Assembly: GCA_030433355.1 (NCBI GenBank)
Contig: JAUIMG010000013.1
Span: 22,323 to 86,322, forward strand
DNA length: 64,000 nt
DNA from: Bacteroidia bacterium
Lineage (GTDB): Bacteria; Bacteroidota; Bacteroidia; Flavobacteriales_E; Vicingaceae
Reading direction: 5' to 3'
A program made the position numbers and the translations under genes. The notes beneath the pieces are model-generated. The model was not told the DNA's origin and did not search any database. It saw only the letters and a program-made list of their open reading frames with translations. Below are positions 53,375 to 62,781 of this stretch, in pieces; positions within the stretch are counted from its first letter, which is position 1, and the number at the start of each line of letters is the position of its first letter.

Positions 53375-54601
53375 TTGAGCAAAAAGAAAACTCTATTTAT
53401 TACTAACGATGGCTTAACTGATCCTCTAGGTCAATCTCAAATTCTTCCTTATTTAGTAGGGCTTTCGAAAAAATATCAGATCACCATTATAAGTTCTGAA
53501 AAGAAAGATAATTATGAAGAGAATAAAAATCAGGTAAATGAGATCGTAAAAAAGGCTGGTATCCAATGGACTTATTTTATTTATCGATCATCTATTCCAA
53601 TTTTATCTCCTTATTTAAACTATAGAAGTCTTCTTCAGAATGCAAGGGCTGTTTGCAAGCAAAATTCCATAGAGATGGTCCATTGTAGGTCTATTCTTCC
53701 TGCTATGGTTGGAAACAAACTGAAAGAACAGTTTAATATCGCTTTGCTTTTTGATATAAGGGGATTTTGGGCAGATGAAAGAGTAGAAGGTAATCTTTGG
53801 AATTTGAAGAATCCAATTTTTAGGGTTTTATATGATTTTTTTAAGAGGAAAGAGAAATATCTTTTTCGAAGAGCAGATGGTATAATCACCTTAACTAAGA
53901 ATGCTAAAGAATATATCTTAGATAATTTTCAGACTAATAAGATTTTTGGGGTAATACCCTGCTCCGTAAATATTGATCATTTTTCCAAATTATCTCTAGA
54001 TAAATCAAAACAAATAAGCTTAAAAGAGTCGTTAAATATAGATAAAGATGCTTATGTTTTAGGATATATAGGTTCTTTAGGAACAAGATATCGGTTGGAA
54101 GATATGCTAGCTTTTTATAAAGAATTAAAAAAACAGGAAGAAAATGCAATTTTATTTTTTGTTACAAAAACACCTGTAGATTTTATTCATAAATATCTGA
54201 GGTCCTTAAATATAAGTGAATTAGATGTTAGAATTATTTCCTCTGATTATAATAATATGCCAAACTACATAGATCTCATGAATGCATCCATGTTTTTTGT
54301 AACTGTAGGTTTTTCAGGTAAAGCAGTTTCTCCAACCAAGCAATCAGAAGTGCTTAGCATGGGTAAACCAATAGTTGCTAATGCAGGTTTGGGCGATACG
54401 GATATTATTTTAAAAGAGAATAACCTTGGAGTCTTGGTAGATTCTTTTGATCTCGAAAGCTTGAAAAATGCTGCGACTAAGCTGTTGAATACTAGCTTTA
54501 ATGCTGAAGAAATTAGGAATACAGCTATACAAGAGTTCTCTTTACCTAAGGCAATTAATAGTTATGAAAAAATCTATTCAAAACTAATTGGAGATGAGTG
54601 A
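53375..54601 (+). CDS. Group 1 (GT4-like) glycosyltransferase
   Basis: I choose TTG 53375, giving (M)SKKKTLFITNDGLTDPLGQS and 408 residues, because the 19 extra codons of a longer frame cover the -7 box and add a hydrophobic segment that does not fit this cytosolic enzyme. GT4 features are an N-terminal Rossmann with PLGQSQILPYLVGL, a mid-domain LGYIGSLGTRYRL and a C-terminal donor loop SPTKQSEVLSMGKPIVAN (Glu in the usual ExxxxxxE place). First of three genes for a surface glycan, followed by a methyltransferase whose ATG overlaps its end by 8 bases. Confidence 0.85.
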   Translation: MSKKKTLFITNDGLTDPLGQSQILPYLVGLSKKYQITIISSEKKDNYEENKNQVNEIVKKAGIQWTYFIYRSSIPILSPYLNYRSLLQNARAVCKQNSIEMVHCRSILPAMVGNKLKEQFNIALLFDIRGFWADERVEGNLWNLKNPIFRVLYDFFKRKEKYLFRRADGIITLTKNAKEYILDNFQTNKIFGVIPCSVNIDHFSKLSLDKSKQISLKESLNIDKDAYVLGYIGSLGTRYRLEDMLAFYKELKKQEENAILFFVTKTPVDFIHKYLRSLNISELDVRIISSDYNNMPNYIDLMNASMFFVTVGFSGKAVSPTKQSEVLSMGKPIVANAGLGDTDIILKENNLGVLVDSFDLESLKNAATKLLNTSFNAEEIRNTAIQEFSLPKAINSYEKIYSKLIGDE

Positions 54602-55496
54602 TTATACCTATAGTCCAGTAAAAGAAACAGCTGTAAATTCAACCATTGTCTCAGAATTTGAAATTGATGGTGAAAATATCGACAGACAAACAGTAGAGTC
54701 ATTTGGCGATGAATGGAAAAAGTTTAATGCATTCTCAGAAGAAGAGATTAAGAATGCAGGAGACCAATATTTTGATGTTATAGATTTTAATGAATTACCT
54801 AATAATGCCAAGGTATTAGACTTAGGTTGTGGCTCTGGAAGATGGACCAAGTATATGTACAACAAGGTGGGTTATATTGATGCAGTTGACCCGAGTAAGG
54901 CCATTTATCATGCGGCTTATCAATACCATCATTTAGAAAATATTCGATTTACGCGAGCCGGTGTTAATGATTTACCCTTTGAAGATGAAAGCTATGATTT
55001 TATAATATCATTGGGAGTTTTACACCACATACCTAACACTCAAAAAGCTTTGGATTCTTTATTAAAAAAGCTAAAACCTGGAGGTCAGGCATTGATTTAT
55101 TTGTACTATGCTCTAGATAATCGGGGATTAGCCTATAAATTTATTTTCTTTCTAAGCACATTTTTAAGAAGCCTTGTTTCTAAATTGCCTCAAGGGCTGA
55201 AATTTTTCATTGCTGACCTTATTGCTGTTCTAATATATTGGCCTTTAATTACTTTTTCTAGGATTATTAGGGCTTTATTCCCCAATCAAAAATGGTATTC
55301 TGCTATTCCCTTATCCTATTACTTAGATAAGTCTTGGAATATTGTTAGAAATGACGCATTAGATCGTTTTGGAACACCATTAGAGCAACGTTTTTCTAAG
55401 TCTGAAATTAGAGCTATGCTAGATAAATGTGGTAATTTCAAAGTTGTTTTTTCTGAAGGAGAACCTTATTGGCATTTTAAGATTACAAAGATATAA
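54594..55496 (+). CDS. Class I SAM-dependent methyltransferase
   Basis: ATG 54594 (a TTG six bases earlier is possible) gives 300 residues. Motif I is AKVLDLGCGSGRWTKYMYN, and IISLGVLHHIPNTQKALDSL and LKKLKPGGQALIYLY follow, so this is a UbiE/Methyltransf_11 type domain. About 60 residues in the middle (190-225) are hydrophobic (FIADLIAVLIYWPLITFSRI), a possible membrane association. It sits between two glycosyltransferase genes, so it probably methylates a sugar or a lipid-linked glycan. The ATG of the next gene overlaps its stop by one base. Confidence 0.85.
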   Translation: MSDYTYSPVKETAVNSTIVSEFEIDGENIDRQTVESFGDEWKKFNAFSEEEIKNAGDQYFDVIDFNELPNNAKVLDLGCGSGRWTKYMYNKVGYIDAVDPSKAIYHAAYQYHHLENIRFTRAGVNDLPFEDESYDFIISLGVLHHIPNTQKALDSLLKKLKPGGQALIYLYYALDNRGLAYKFIFFLSTFLRSLVSKLPQGLKFFIADLIAVLIYWPLITFSRIIRALFPNQKWYSAIPLSYYLDKSWNIVRNDALDRFGTPLEQRFSKSEIRAMLDKCGNFKVVFSEGEPYWHFKITKI

Positions 55497-56578
55497 TGGC
55501 CACTAAAGTATTATTCATAGCTAATCATAGATTGGACAGATCACCTGGCCAACGTTTTAGATTTGAACAGTATTTGGGATTTCTAGAAGAAAACGGCTAT
55601 GAATGCACTCTTTCTTATATCATTAGTGAAAAGGATGATAGAATACTTTATAATAAAGGTTTTTATCTGCAAAAAGCTATAATTGCAATAAAGTCGTGGT
55701 GGAAAAGATTAAATGATCTTAAAAGAGCTAATGAATTTGATATCATTTTTATTTATAGAGAAGCATTGTTAACAGCAAGTACAAAATTTGAAAAGGCATT
55801 TTCAAAAAGTTCTGCAAAAGTTATTTTCGATTTTGATGATGCGATATGGTTGCCTAATGTTTCTTCAAGCAATAAGTCGCTGCAGAAACTTAAGAAGCCA
55901 TCTAAAGTTAACTCGATTATTTCTTATGCAGATTTGGTATTTGCAGGTAATAACTATTTAGCAGAATATGCCAGGAAATACAATTCAGAAGTTGTCGTAA
56001 TACCCACAACCATTGATACAAATTATCATGTACCAAAGTCAAAAGAAAATCAAGATAAAGTAGTAATTGGGTGGACCGGAACCCAAACCACACTTAAATA
56101 CTTGGAGATATTAGAACCAGTTTTCAAGGAGCTAAAAGATATTTACAAGGAAAAAGTTGCTTTTCAAATCATTTGCGATCACCAATGGGAATCGAATCTG
56201 GTAGATGTAGAGTTTGTTGAGTGGCAAAAGGAAAATGAAATAGCCCAATTACAAGAGTTTGATATTGGAGTAATGCCTTTAATAGACGATGCTTGGAGCA
56301 GAGGTAAATGTGGCTTTAAAGGGCTACAATACATGGCTCTAGGAATTCCTGCAATTCTTTCGCCAGTAGGAGTAAACAAAGAAATAATCAATGACGGAGA
56401 AAATGGTTTTTTAGCTAACACTAATGACGAGTGGAAATCAATTTTGGAGAAACTAATTAAGGATAAGGAGTTAAGAGTTTCTATAGGCAATAAAGCTAGA
56501 AAGACAATTTTAGATAAATATTCAGTTGAAGCTATAAAAAACAGTTATCTAAATTATTTCAATCAATTATTAAAATAA
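55496..56578 (+). CDS. Group 1 (GT4-like) glycosyltransferase, second of cluster
   Basis: The 360-residue protein begins TKVLFIANHRLDRSPGQRFR, has a VIFDFDDAIWLPNVSSSNK block, an FAGNNYLAEYARKYN acceptor region, GWTGTQTTLKYLEIL and the donor loop KGLQYMALGIPAILSPVGVN with NDGENGFL after it. All fit a retaining GT4 enzyme. Its ATG shares one base with the stop of the methyltransferase gene. With its two partners it looks like a small unit for a surface polysaccharide or glycoprotein sugar. Confidence 0.87.
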   Translation: MATKVLFIANHRLDRSPGQRFRFEQYLGFLEENGYECTLSYIISEKDDRILYNKGFYLQKAIIAIKSWWKRLNDLKRANEFDIIFIYREALLTASTKFEKAFSKSSAKVIFDFDDAIWLPNVSSSNKSLQKLKKPSKVNSIISYADLVFAGNNYLAEYARKYNSEVVVIPTTIDTNYHVPKSKENQDKVVIGWTGTQTTLKYLEILEPVFKELKDIYKEKVAFQIICDHQWESNLVDVEFVEWQKENEIAQLQEFDIGVMPLIDDAWSRGKCGFKGLQYMALGIPAILSPVGVNKEIINDGENGFLANTNDEWKSILEKLIKDKELRVSIGNKARKTILDKYSVEAIKNSYLNYFNQLLK

Positions 56579-56618
56579 GAACGAATATAAAATTGCATTT
56601 TTGCAAAAAAATAAATCT

Positions 56619-57695
56619 ATGAAAAATACATCCCTTTCTCACGTGCACGAAAAACTAGGAGCTAAAATGGTTCCTTTTGCAGGATACAATATGCCTTTGC
56701 AATACACCGGATTAACCGATGAACATTTAGCAGTTAGAAATGCCGTTGGAGTTTTTGATGTATCTCACATGGGCGAATTTATAATTAGAGGGAATGGTGC
56801 TTTAGAGTTAATTCAAAAGATCAGCACGAATGATGCTTCTCTGTTAACCCCCGGAAAAGTCCAATATTCTTGTATGCCTAATGGAAAAGGTGGGATAGTG
56901 GATGATTTATTGTTTTATCGACTAGATGAAAGCGCATATATGCTCGTAGTAAATGCATCTAATATTGAAAAGGATTGGAACTGGATTAAATCGCATAATA
57001 CCTTTGGAGCTGAAATGATTGATATCAGCGAAAAAACTTCTTTGTTAGCTATTCAAGGTCCTAAAGCAACAGAAGCTATAGCTTCTTTAACAAAGATGGA
57101 CTTAGCTGGTATGAAATACTACACATTTGAAAAAGGAGAGTTTGCCGGTCGTCCAAATATTTTGGTTTCTGCTACAGGTTATACAGGCTCTGGTGGATTT
57201 GAAATTTATTGCGATAACGAACATGCCGAGCACATTTGGAATGAAGTGATGAAAGCTGGTAAAGGTGTTGGAATAATGCCTGCTGGTTTAGGAGCAAGAG
57301 ATACTTTAAGACTAGAAAAGGGCTTTTGTCTTTATGGTAATGATATTGACGATACAACTTCTCCTATTGAAGCAGGATTAGGCTGGATAACAAAATTTAC
57401 AAAAGACTTTGTAGATAGCGACAAATTGAAATCTCAAAAAGAGGAAGGGGTAAGCAGAAAGTTAGTAGCTTTTAAAATGATAGATAGAGGTATTCCACGT
57501 CAAGATTATGAATTGCAAAACAGTCAGGGGGAAACTATTGGGAAGGTTACTTCAGGTACAAGTTCTCCCTCTTTGAAATATGGAATTGGAATGGGTTACG
57601 TGCAAAAAGACTCTGCTAAACTAGGTAATGAAATCTTTGTAGCCATTAGAAATAAAAGCTTAAAAGCAGAAATAGTTAAACTGCCTTTCATTTAA
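56619..57695 (+). CDS. gcvT: Aminomethyltransferase, glycine cleavage T protein
   Basis: ATG 56619 gives 358 residues starting [20 protein letters not shown]; a longer frame from TTG 56601 is not needed. GcvT features are [65 protein letters not shown] and [15 protein letters not shown]. It transfers the aminomethyl group of glycine to tetrahydrofolate. It begins 40 bases after the glycosyltransferase operon and is followed by the ComB gene 3 bases downstream. No P or H protein gene is nearby. Confidence 0.93.
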   Translation: MKNTSLSHVHEKLGAKMVPFAGYNMPLQYTGLTDEHLAVRNAVGVFDVSHMGEFIIRGNGALELIQKISTNDASLLTPGKVQYSCMPNGKGGIVDDLLFYRLDESAYMLVVNASNIEKDWNWIKSHNTFGAEMIDISEKTSLLAIQGPKATEAIASLTKMDLAGMKYYTFEKGEFAGRPNILVSATGYTGSGGFEIYCDNEHAEHIWNEVMKAGKGVGIMPAGLGARDTLRLEKGFCLYGNDIDDTTSPIEAGLGWITKFTKDFVDSDKLKSQKEEGVSRKLVAFKMIDRGIPRQDYELQNSQGETIGKVTSGTSSPSLKYGIGMGYVQKDSAKLGNEIFVAIRNKSLKAEIVKLPFI

Positions 57696-57698
57696 ATT

Positions 57699-58433
57699 AT
57701 GGAAGTTTCTATTCAAGAAAATGAAAGGAAAATAGAAGTTTGCTTTACTCCAGCTTTATTTCCGGTATATTATAGTAGTAATGACTGTGTTGTTGTAGTT
57801 ATAGATGTTTTTCGTGCTACATCTGCAATCTGCACTGCCTTTGCTCATGGAGTCAATAGTATCATTCCCGTATCCTCTGTAAGTGATGCTATTGCTTATA
57901 AAAATGATGGATATATTGCGGCAGCAGAGCGCTCAGGCGAGATAGTTGAAGGTTTTGATATGGGTAATTCACCATTTAGTTATATGGATCCCAATCTCAA
58001 GGGTAAAGATATTGTCCTTACTACTACCAATGGCACCAAAGCAATTGAAAGAGCCAAAGCGGCAGATACTATTATTATTGGTTCTTTTTTAAATTTGGAA
58101 GCAGTTGTAGATTATTTATCTAAAAAGAACAAAAACGTATTACTGCTCTGTGCAGGTTGGAAAAATCGATTTAATCTAGAGGATAGTTTGTTTGCAGGTG
58201 CAGTATCTCATTATTTGAGTGAAAATAAAACATTCACAGGCTTAGCAGATTCTTCTATAGCGGCTCGGGCCTTATACCGAGAAGCTAAAGAAGATATGGG
58301 TGCTTTCTTGAAAAACTCATCGCATAGAAAGAGATTAGAAAGGTTAAATTTGGAAAAAGATATAAACTTTTGTCTACAGAAAAGCATATATACAGAAGTT
58401 CCAGAATTCAAAGGAAACGCCTTAAAAATTTAG
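57699..58433 (+). CDS. comB: ComB-like 2-phosphosulfolactate phosphatase
   Basis: The 244-residue protein has the ComB signatures VVVVIDVFRATSAICTAFAH, AAERSGEIVEGFDMGNSPF, IVLTTTNGTKAIERA and CAGWKNRFNLEDSLFAGA. ComB removes phosphate from 2-phosphosulfolactate in coenzyme M biosynthesis; in Bacteroidota, which lack coenzyme M, the sulfolactate may serve other ends, perhaps sulfonolipid or sulfolactate metabolism, though this is inference. It is between gcvT and a zinc hydrolase gene that overlaps it by 64 bases if its TTG start is right. Confidence 0.85.
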   Translation: MEVSIQENERKIEVCFTPALFPVYYSSNDCVVVVIDVFRATSAICTAFAHGVNSIIPVSSVSDAIAYKNDGYIAAAERSGEIVEGFDMGNSPFSYMDPNLKGKDIVLTTTNGTKAIERAKAADTIIIGSFLNLEAVVDYLSKKNKNVLLLCAGWKNRFNLEDSLFAGAVSHYLSENKTFTGLADSSIAARALYREAKEDMGAFLKNSSHRKRLERLNLEKDINFCLQKSIYTEVPEFKGNALKI

Positions 58434-59383
58434 TAAAATACTGCTTCTTAGCTGCATTTTATTTTCTAACATCCTCTTGGGGTTTCTTTGGCCATAAAGA
58501 AATTAATAAGATGGCTGTTTTTGCTTTACCCCCTGAAATGATAGGTTTCTACAAGGAGAATATTGAATATCTAAAAGATCATGCAGTAGATCCGGATAAA
58601 AGAAGGTATGCTGTTGAAGGAGAAGCTCCAAAGCATTACATAGATATTGATCACTTTGCACCATCTGGTGCCAATCCTTTTGATTCTATGCCTAGATTAT
58701 GGAAAGATGCTGTGAATAAGTATACAGAAGATACTTTGATGGCTTACGGAATAGTTCCATGGCATGTAAGTTCAATGTGTATTTGGCTGACCAAAGCATT
58801 TCAAGAAGGAGATGCTAATAAAGTATTATATCTTTCTGCTGAAATAGGTCACTATATCGCTGATGCTCATGTACCCTTACATACTACAGAAAATTATAAT
58901 GGTCAGCTAAGCGGACAGAAAGGGATACATGGTCTGTGGGAATCTAGAATTCCGGAGTTAGATGCCATCAATTATGATTTTTTAGTTGGTAAGGCTGAGT
59001 ATTATAACCGCCCACTAGACAAAATTTGGGAGGTAGTAGAAGCAAGTCACTCACACCTAGATTCTGTGTTGATCATAGAAAAGGATTTGACATTAAAATT
59101 TCCTTCTGATCAGAAATACACTTTTGAAAATAGGGGGCAATCTTTAGTGAAAGTATATTCTAAAGAGTTTGCATTAGAATATTCAGGGAGGATGAATGAT
59201 ATGGTTGAAGAAAGAATGAGAGCAGCCATTTTAAGCGTTGCAAGCTATTGGTATACCGCTTGGATAAACGCAGGTCAACCTAATCTAGAAGATTTTGGAA
59301 ATAAAGTAAAAAGAGAAATATTAGAACAAGAGAGTATAGTGGAAGAAGGTAATAAGGTTAATAGCAGACCACACGAAGATTAG
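58370..59383 (+). CDS. S1/P1-nuclease / zinc-phospholipase-C-like secreted hydrolase
   Basis: The domain pattern is that of the S1/P1 nuclease superfamily, whose mature N-terminus is a zinc-binding Trp: here FLTSS-WGFFGHKEINKMAV, with the signal cut just before W. HYIDIDHFAPSG, the GHYIADAHVPLHTTENYNGQ block and GIHGLWES supply further ligands (canonical GDxHQPLH...NLHxxWD). The superfamily includes nucleases and phospholipases, and I cannot decide between them. There is no ATG before the domain: the only standard start is TTG 58370, inside comB, giving a long basic lead (about 25 residues). An ATT at 58406 would give a neater signal peptide but is a rare start. Confidence 0.78.
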   Translation: MSTEKHIYRSSRIQRKRLKNLVKYCFLAAFYFLTSSWGFFGHKEINKMAVFALPPEMIGFYKENIEYLKDHAVDPDKRRYAVEGEAPKHYIDIDHFAPSGANPFDSMPRLWKDAVNKYTEDTLMAYGIVPWHVSSMCIWLTKAFQEGDANKVLYLSAEIGHYIADAHVPLHTTENYNGQLSGQKGIHGLWESRIPELDAINYDFLVGKAEYYNRPLDKIWEVVEASHSHLDSVLIIEKDLTLKFPSDQKYTFENRGQSLVKVYSKEFALEYSGRMNDMVEERMRAAILSVASYWYTAWINAGQPNLEDFGNKVKREILEQESIVEEGNKVNSRPHED

Positions 59384-60648
59384 CCATTAAAATGGCTTTT
59401 TTTTCCATTAATAATACCTACCACAGTTCCTTTTAATTTTCGTTTAAAAAATGGACTATTTTTTGATTTTGACAGTACCATTTCTTTGTTGAAAGTAAAT
59501 TCTTTATCAGGATTAAAAAGACTTAGGTTAGCTTTTTCTCCTTCTTCAATAGTTCCTAATTCAAGTCCGCTCACCTTGCTTGGCCCATGAGTAAAAAGAT
59601 AAACTATATCTTCTACTGGAATTTCATTTCTTAAAGCTGTGTTTGCAGCTGCAAAAGCAGTTTGAAGGTTAATTACACCAAAGGAAGCATAATCTAATTC
59701 TCTTTTTTTGGCTTCAATATCTTGTGGAGAATGATGCGAGCAAAGAGCGTCTACTTTCTTCTGTTTGATTAGCTTAATTAGCTCCTTATTGTTTGCCTTC
59801 TCTCTAAGAGGAGGTAAAGTTTTATAGCGGCTATCAAATTCCATTAATTCACTGTCATCAAGCAGAATTTGATAAGATGCTAAATCGCAACTTACATTTT
59901 TACCTTTACTTTTAGCAGCAGATACCATTTTTACAGATTCTGCCGTAGAAAGAGTACTAAAATGAAGTCTTCCATTTGCATAATCATTTATAGCTAGATC
60001 TCTTTCTACCATAATGTTTTCTGCCATGGCAGGTATACCCTTCAAACCTAAAGCTGTGCTATTAATACCTTCATTCATTACTCCATGAACTGAAAGGCTT
60101 TTTGTAAATGGAAAGTTTACTACCAATTGGTCTACGCCCTTTGCATAGAGTAATGCATTTTTTAAGAGATTCGGATTTTCTACGCTTTTTCTGTCATCAA
60201 ATATGCCTATAGCTCCTGCTATTTTTGTCTCATTTATTTCAGATAGTTCTTTTCCCTCTAAATTAGCAGATAGAGAGGCGTAACCATATATATCGATAAC
60301 TGCATTTTTGCTTGCAGACTTTAAGTAATCAAATTCTGATTTTGAATCTCTTACAGGATTAGTAGCAGGGGAGAGTATTACTTTTGTAAATCCTCCTGCC
60401 GAGGCTGCCTTAATTCCTGATTGAAAGTCTTCCATCTGCTCATATCCTGGTTCTTGGAAATTCGCCAGTAAGTCTATCCATCCTAAAGAGAGATGTAGTC
60501 CTTTTTCTTCGATTACTTTTTCTACTTTTTCAGAAATGGATTTTGCTATCTTTTTAACAAGTCCATTTTCTACCAAAACATCCATTGTTTTTAAATGGTA
60601 CTTTGAGTTTGGGTCTACTATTTTTGCTGATTTAATTAGGATATTCAT
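59380..60648 (-). CDS. Dihydroorotase homologue, catalytically inactive by sequence
   Basis: ATG 60648 gives 422 residues starting MNILIKSAKIVDPNSKYHLK; longer frames overlap the BatA gene. The fold is that of the amidohydrolase/dihydroorotase family (ILIKSAKIVDP, GFTKVILSPATNPV, SKVSGLELGTIEEGEKANLS). However, the metal site is gone: HxHxR in D-x-HVHxR-xPG reads LANFQ (Leu61, Asn63, Gln65), the catalytic TDHAPH reads SHHSPQ (305-309 region), and the His of PHHL is replaced in CDLASYQILL; the LHFST histidine remains. It thus resembles the inactive PyrC-like partners (PyrX) of aspartate carbamoyltransferase. It follows the BatA gene by 2 bases. Confidence 0.85.
   Translation of the reverse strand: MNILIKSAKIVDPNSKYHLKTMDVLVENGLVKKIAKSISEKVEKVIEEKGLHLSLGWIDLLANFQEPGYEQMEDFQSGIKAASAGGFTKVILSPATNPVRDSKSEFDYLKSASKNAVIDIYGYASLSANLEGKELSEINETKIAGAIGIFDDRKSVENPNLLKNALLYAKGVDQLVVNFPFTKSLSVHGVMNEGINSTALGLKGIPAMAENIMVERDLAINDYANGRLHFSTLSTAESVKMVSAAKSKGKNVSCDLASYQILLDDSELMEFDSRYKTLPPLREKANNKELIKLIKQKKVDALCSHHSPQDIEAKKRELDYASFGVINLQTAFAAANTALRNEIPVEDIVYLFTHGPSKVSGLELGTIEEGEKANLSLFNPDKEFTFNKEMVLSKSKNSPFFKRKLKGTVVGIINGKKSHFNG
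59382..59404 (+). terminator. Terminator after the S1/P1-like gene
   Basis: AGCCAT and ATGGCT with a TAAA loop (59382-59387 with 59392-59397) are followed by eight T to 59404. The hairpin also lies inside the 3' coding end of the convergent dihydroorotase-like gene. Confidence 0.65.
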
Positions 60649-60650
60649 AA

Positions 60651-62663
60651 CTATAAGATACGAATTAATAGAATTTCTAATGCTAGTAAAATCAATGCTA
60701 AGATGACAAAATATTTCCAATATGGCTCACCTTTCATTAAATATTGAATATCTCCCTCCAATACATCTCCTTCGCTCTCTATTGTCTTGAGAGATATACC
60801 TCTTTCTTCTGCTATACTTTCTATTTCATCAATAGTCCAATAGCTGAAATTTGACTCTTTCCTATTGTAGTTTAAAGCAATCCTTTTTATTTCCTTGTCT
60901 TCTTGGAATATACTGTAGTGACCCGCATTTTTTATTTGTGATTCTACAAATAATTGAACTGTATTTCCCTCTCTCTTTTGTCTCGGAATTAAATCAACTC
61001 CTTTGCCTATAATTCTATAAGGAGATTCCTTTACATTATTAGATTCAATAAATATTGTTTCTCCGAGTTGATAATATAATGGCGATTTAAATTTTGAATA
61101 TAATGCCATATTATACAGAATAGGAACGAATAGGGCATTTTTAGAAAAATTGGAAATACTATCGTTAAATGGAATATTGAATAGATATAATTTTCCTTTA
61201 TTAATAGTATACTTTCTTAAAGCTGGCATATTATTTTGATAAGTCAACAGGTCTTCTTTTTGAATAGCGTTTCTATTACTTATTAAGTAGTGCCCTTTGC
61301 TATCCGCTAACTTTAAATTAGTTGGAATTTCTTCGAAGACATTATTAAATAATTCTGCTTTATAATTTAAATCCTTCACAGTTATTTTATCCTCCTGGTA
61401 GTCAAGTAACTGTTCTAATTTTAATTCTGCGAATAGTTGATTATAGCCTTTTTGGTCAATATCACTGTCAAGGAGAAGGGCAATAGTTCCACCATCTTCT
61501 AGGTATTTTGCAAAGAACTGTCTTGTTCCACTGCTCATGCTTCTTTGGGATTCTACTATTAGAAATGGAGACCTCTCCATGATATTAAAGTCTATGGAGT
61601 TGGAGGAGATACTTTGGTAATCAAAAAGACTATCATTTCTGTAGATTGCAGGTATACTTTTTTCAATTTGCTCATTATGCAAATGACTTACCTTTATTTT
61701 TTCATCTACAGTAAAGTTGAAATATAGCGTATCATCAAAATGTATAGGATAGTCTTTTATAAGAAGCTTTGCCGCCTTAATTTCATCTGACTTAATGGTA
61801 TATGATATTTGACTTTCGACAGAATCTTTAGATCCTATTTCTACACTAAATGGGGTTTTTAACTCATTGTTGATGTATAGCTGACTTACTACAGACTTAT
61901 TTTCTTCTTTCTTTCCATAGTTTGCCAATTGAAAGTTTATTATTTCCTGACTGTTGGCAAGTTGGTATGGCTTGTCAAAAGCCAATTTATTTAGAGAAAC
62001 ATTTTCTGATTCGTTTGCTAAAAGAGGTATAAGAATGATTTTCAAATTAGTATCTATGTTCTCAATATCTAATACATTTTTTTGTAAATCACTTAATAGG
62101 TAAGTGTCGTAATTTTCATTTTCTTCAATATCTTCTGCAAAACGGTTTATAACCTGACTTAACTCTTTTACTTGTGGACTATAATCTACATTTTGTAATT
62201 GATCAATAAACTCCGACTTACTTAACCAAGCTTGGTAGCTATATTCAAAATCGTTTGTTAATAACTGAAATTCATCTGCTTCCGAATAGGCCTTCATAAT
62301 TTGATAAATCTTCTGTTTAGCCGATTCAAGTAAAACTCCATTTTCATCGGTGGCTTGCATGGAGAAGGAGTTATCTAAGTAGAACTGTATTTTCTTTTTG
62401 CCTGCTTTTACGGTAAGGTCTTCATTAGATCCATAAGGTTGTGAAAATGCTATAATTATTGCTGCTAAGGCGATTAATCTACTTAGTAAAACAAGTAAGT
62501 GCTTTAGTTGAGAAGCAGATTGACTTTCTTTTTTTACAGCTTTTAGAAACTTTACCTGAGGGAAATATATGGTCTTGTATCTTCTAAAATTGAAAAGATG
62601 AATAATAATGGGAATGGCTAAAAAGAAAAGTGCATATAGAAAGCCTGGCGCAACAAAATTCAT
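60651..62663 (-). CDS. BatA-type membrane protein with degenerate VWA domain
   Basis: The 670-residue protein starts MNFVAPGFLYALFFLAIPII with IHLFNFRRYKTIYFPQVKFL, the BatA N-terminal membrane domain, then a second helix (about 56-75), a VWA-like region (KIQFYLDNSFSMQATDENG with the DxSxS MIDAS) and a long beta-rich periplasmic part; a last membrane helix (about 647-668) closes it. Such proteins belong to the Bat group linked to aerotolerance or envelope stress. It starts right at a -7 box, and the inactive dihydroorotase gene follows 2 bases after its stop. Confidence 0.85.
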   Translation of the reverse strand: MNFVAPGFLYALFFLAIPIIIHLFNFRRYKTIYFPQVKFLKAVKKESQSASQLKHLLVLLSRLIALAAIIIAFSQPYGSNEDLTVKAGKKKIQFYLDNSFSMQATDENGVLLESAKQKIYQIMKAYSEADEFQLLTNDFEYSYQAWLSKSEFIDQLQNVDYSPQVKELSQVINRFAEDIEENENYDTYLLSDLQKNVLDIENIDTNLKIILIPLLANESENVSLNKLAFDKPYQLANSQEIINFQLANYGKKEENKSVVSQLYINNELKTPFSVEIGSKDSVESQISYTIKSDEIKAAKLLIKDYPIHFDDTLYFNFTVDEKIKVSHLHNEQIEKSIPAIYRNDSLFDYQSISSNSIDFNIMERSPFLIVESQRSMSSGTRQFFAKYLEDGGTIALLLDSDIDQKGYNQLFAELKLEQLLDYQEDKITVKDLNYKAELFNNVFEEIPTNLKLADSKGHYLISNRNAIQKEDLLTYQNNMPALRKYTINKGKLYLFNIPFNDSISNFSKNALFVPILYNMALYSKFKSPLYYQLGETIFIESNNVKESPYRIIGKGVDLIPRQKREGNTVQLFVESQIKNAGHYSIFQEDKEIKRIALNYNRKESNFSYWTIDEIESIAEERGISLKTIESEGDVLEGDIQYLMKGEPYWKYFVILALILLALEILLIRIL

Positions 62664-62670
62664 CGAAGCA

Positions 62671-62678
62671 CAAAAGTA
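62671..62678 (-). promoter_or_regulatory. -7 promoter box (TACTTTTG) for the BatA gene
   Basis: Exact minus-strand TAnnTTTG match only 7 bases before the ATG at 62663. With a start point about 6-8 bases downstream of the box, the message would be leaderless or nearly so. Confidence 0.45.
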
Positions 62679-62747
62679 CCAAAGCTTTAGTCAATAAATA
62701 ACTTAAAAAAAGATTAGATGGCTCTTTCTTTTATTCTATTAAAGTTC

Positions 62748-62755
62748 TAGATTTG
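62748..62755 (+). promoter_or_regulatory. -7 promoter box (TAGATTTG) for the DUF3332 gene
   Basis: Exact TAnnTTTG match 26 bases before the ATG at 62782. Confidence 0.5.
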
Positions 62756-62781
62756 AGTTATTACTAATTAAAATTTACAAA

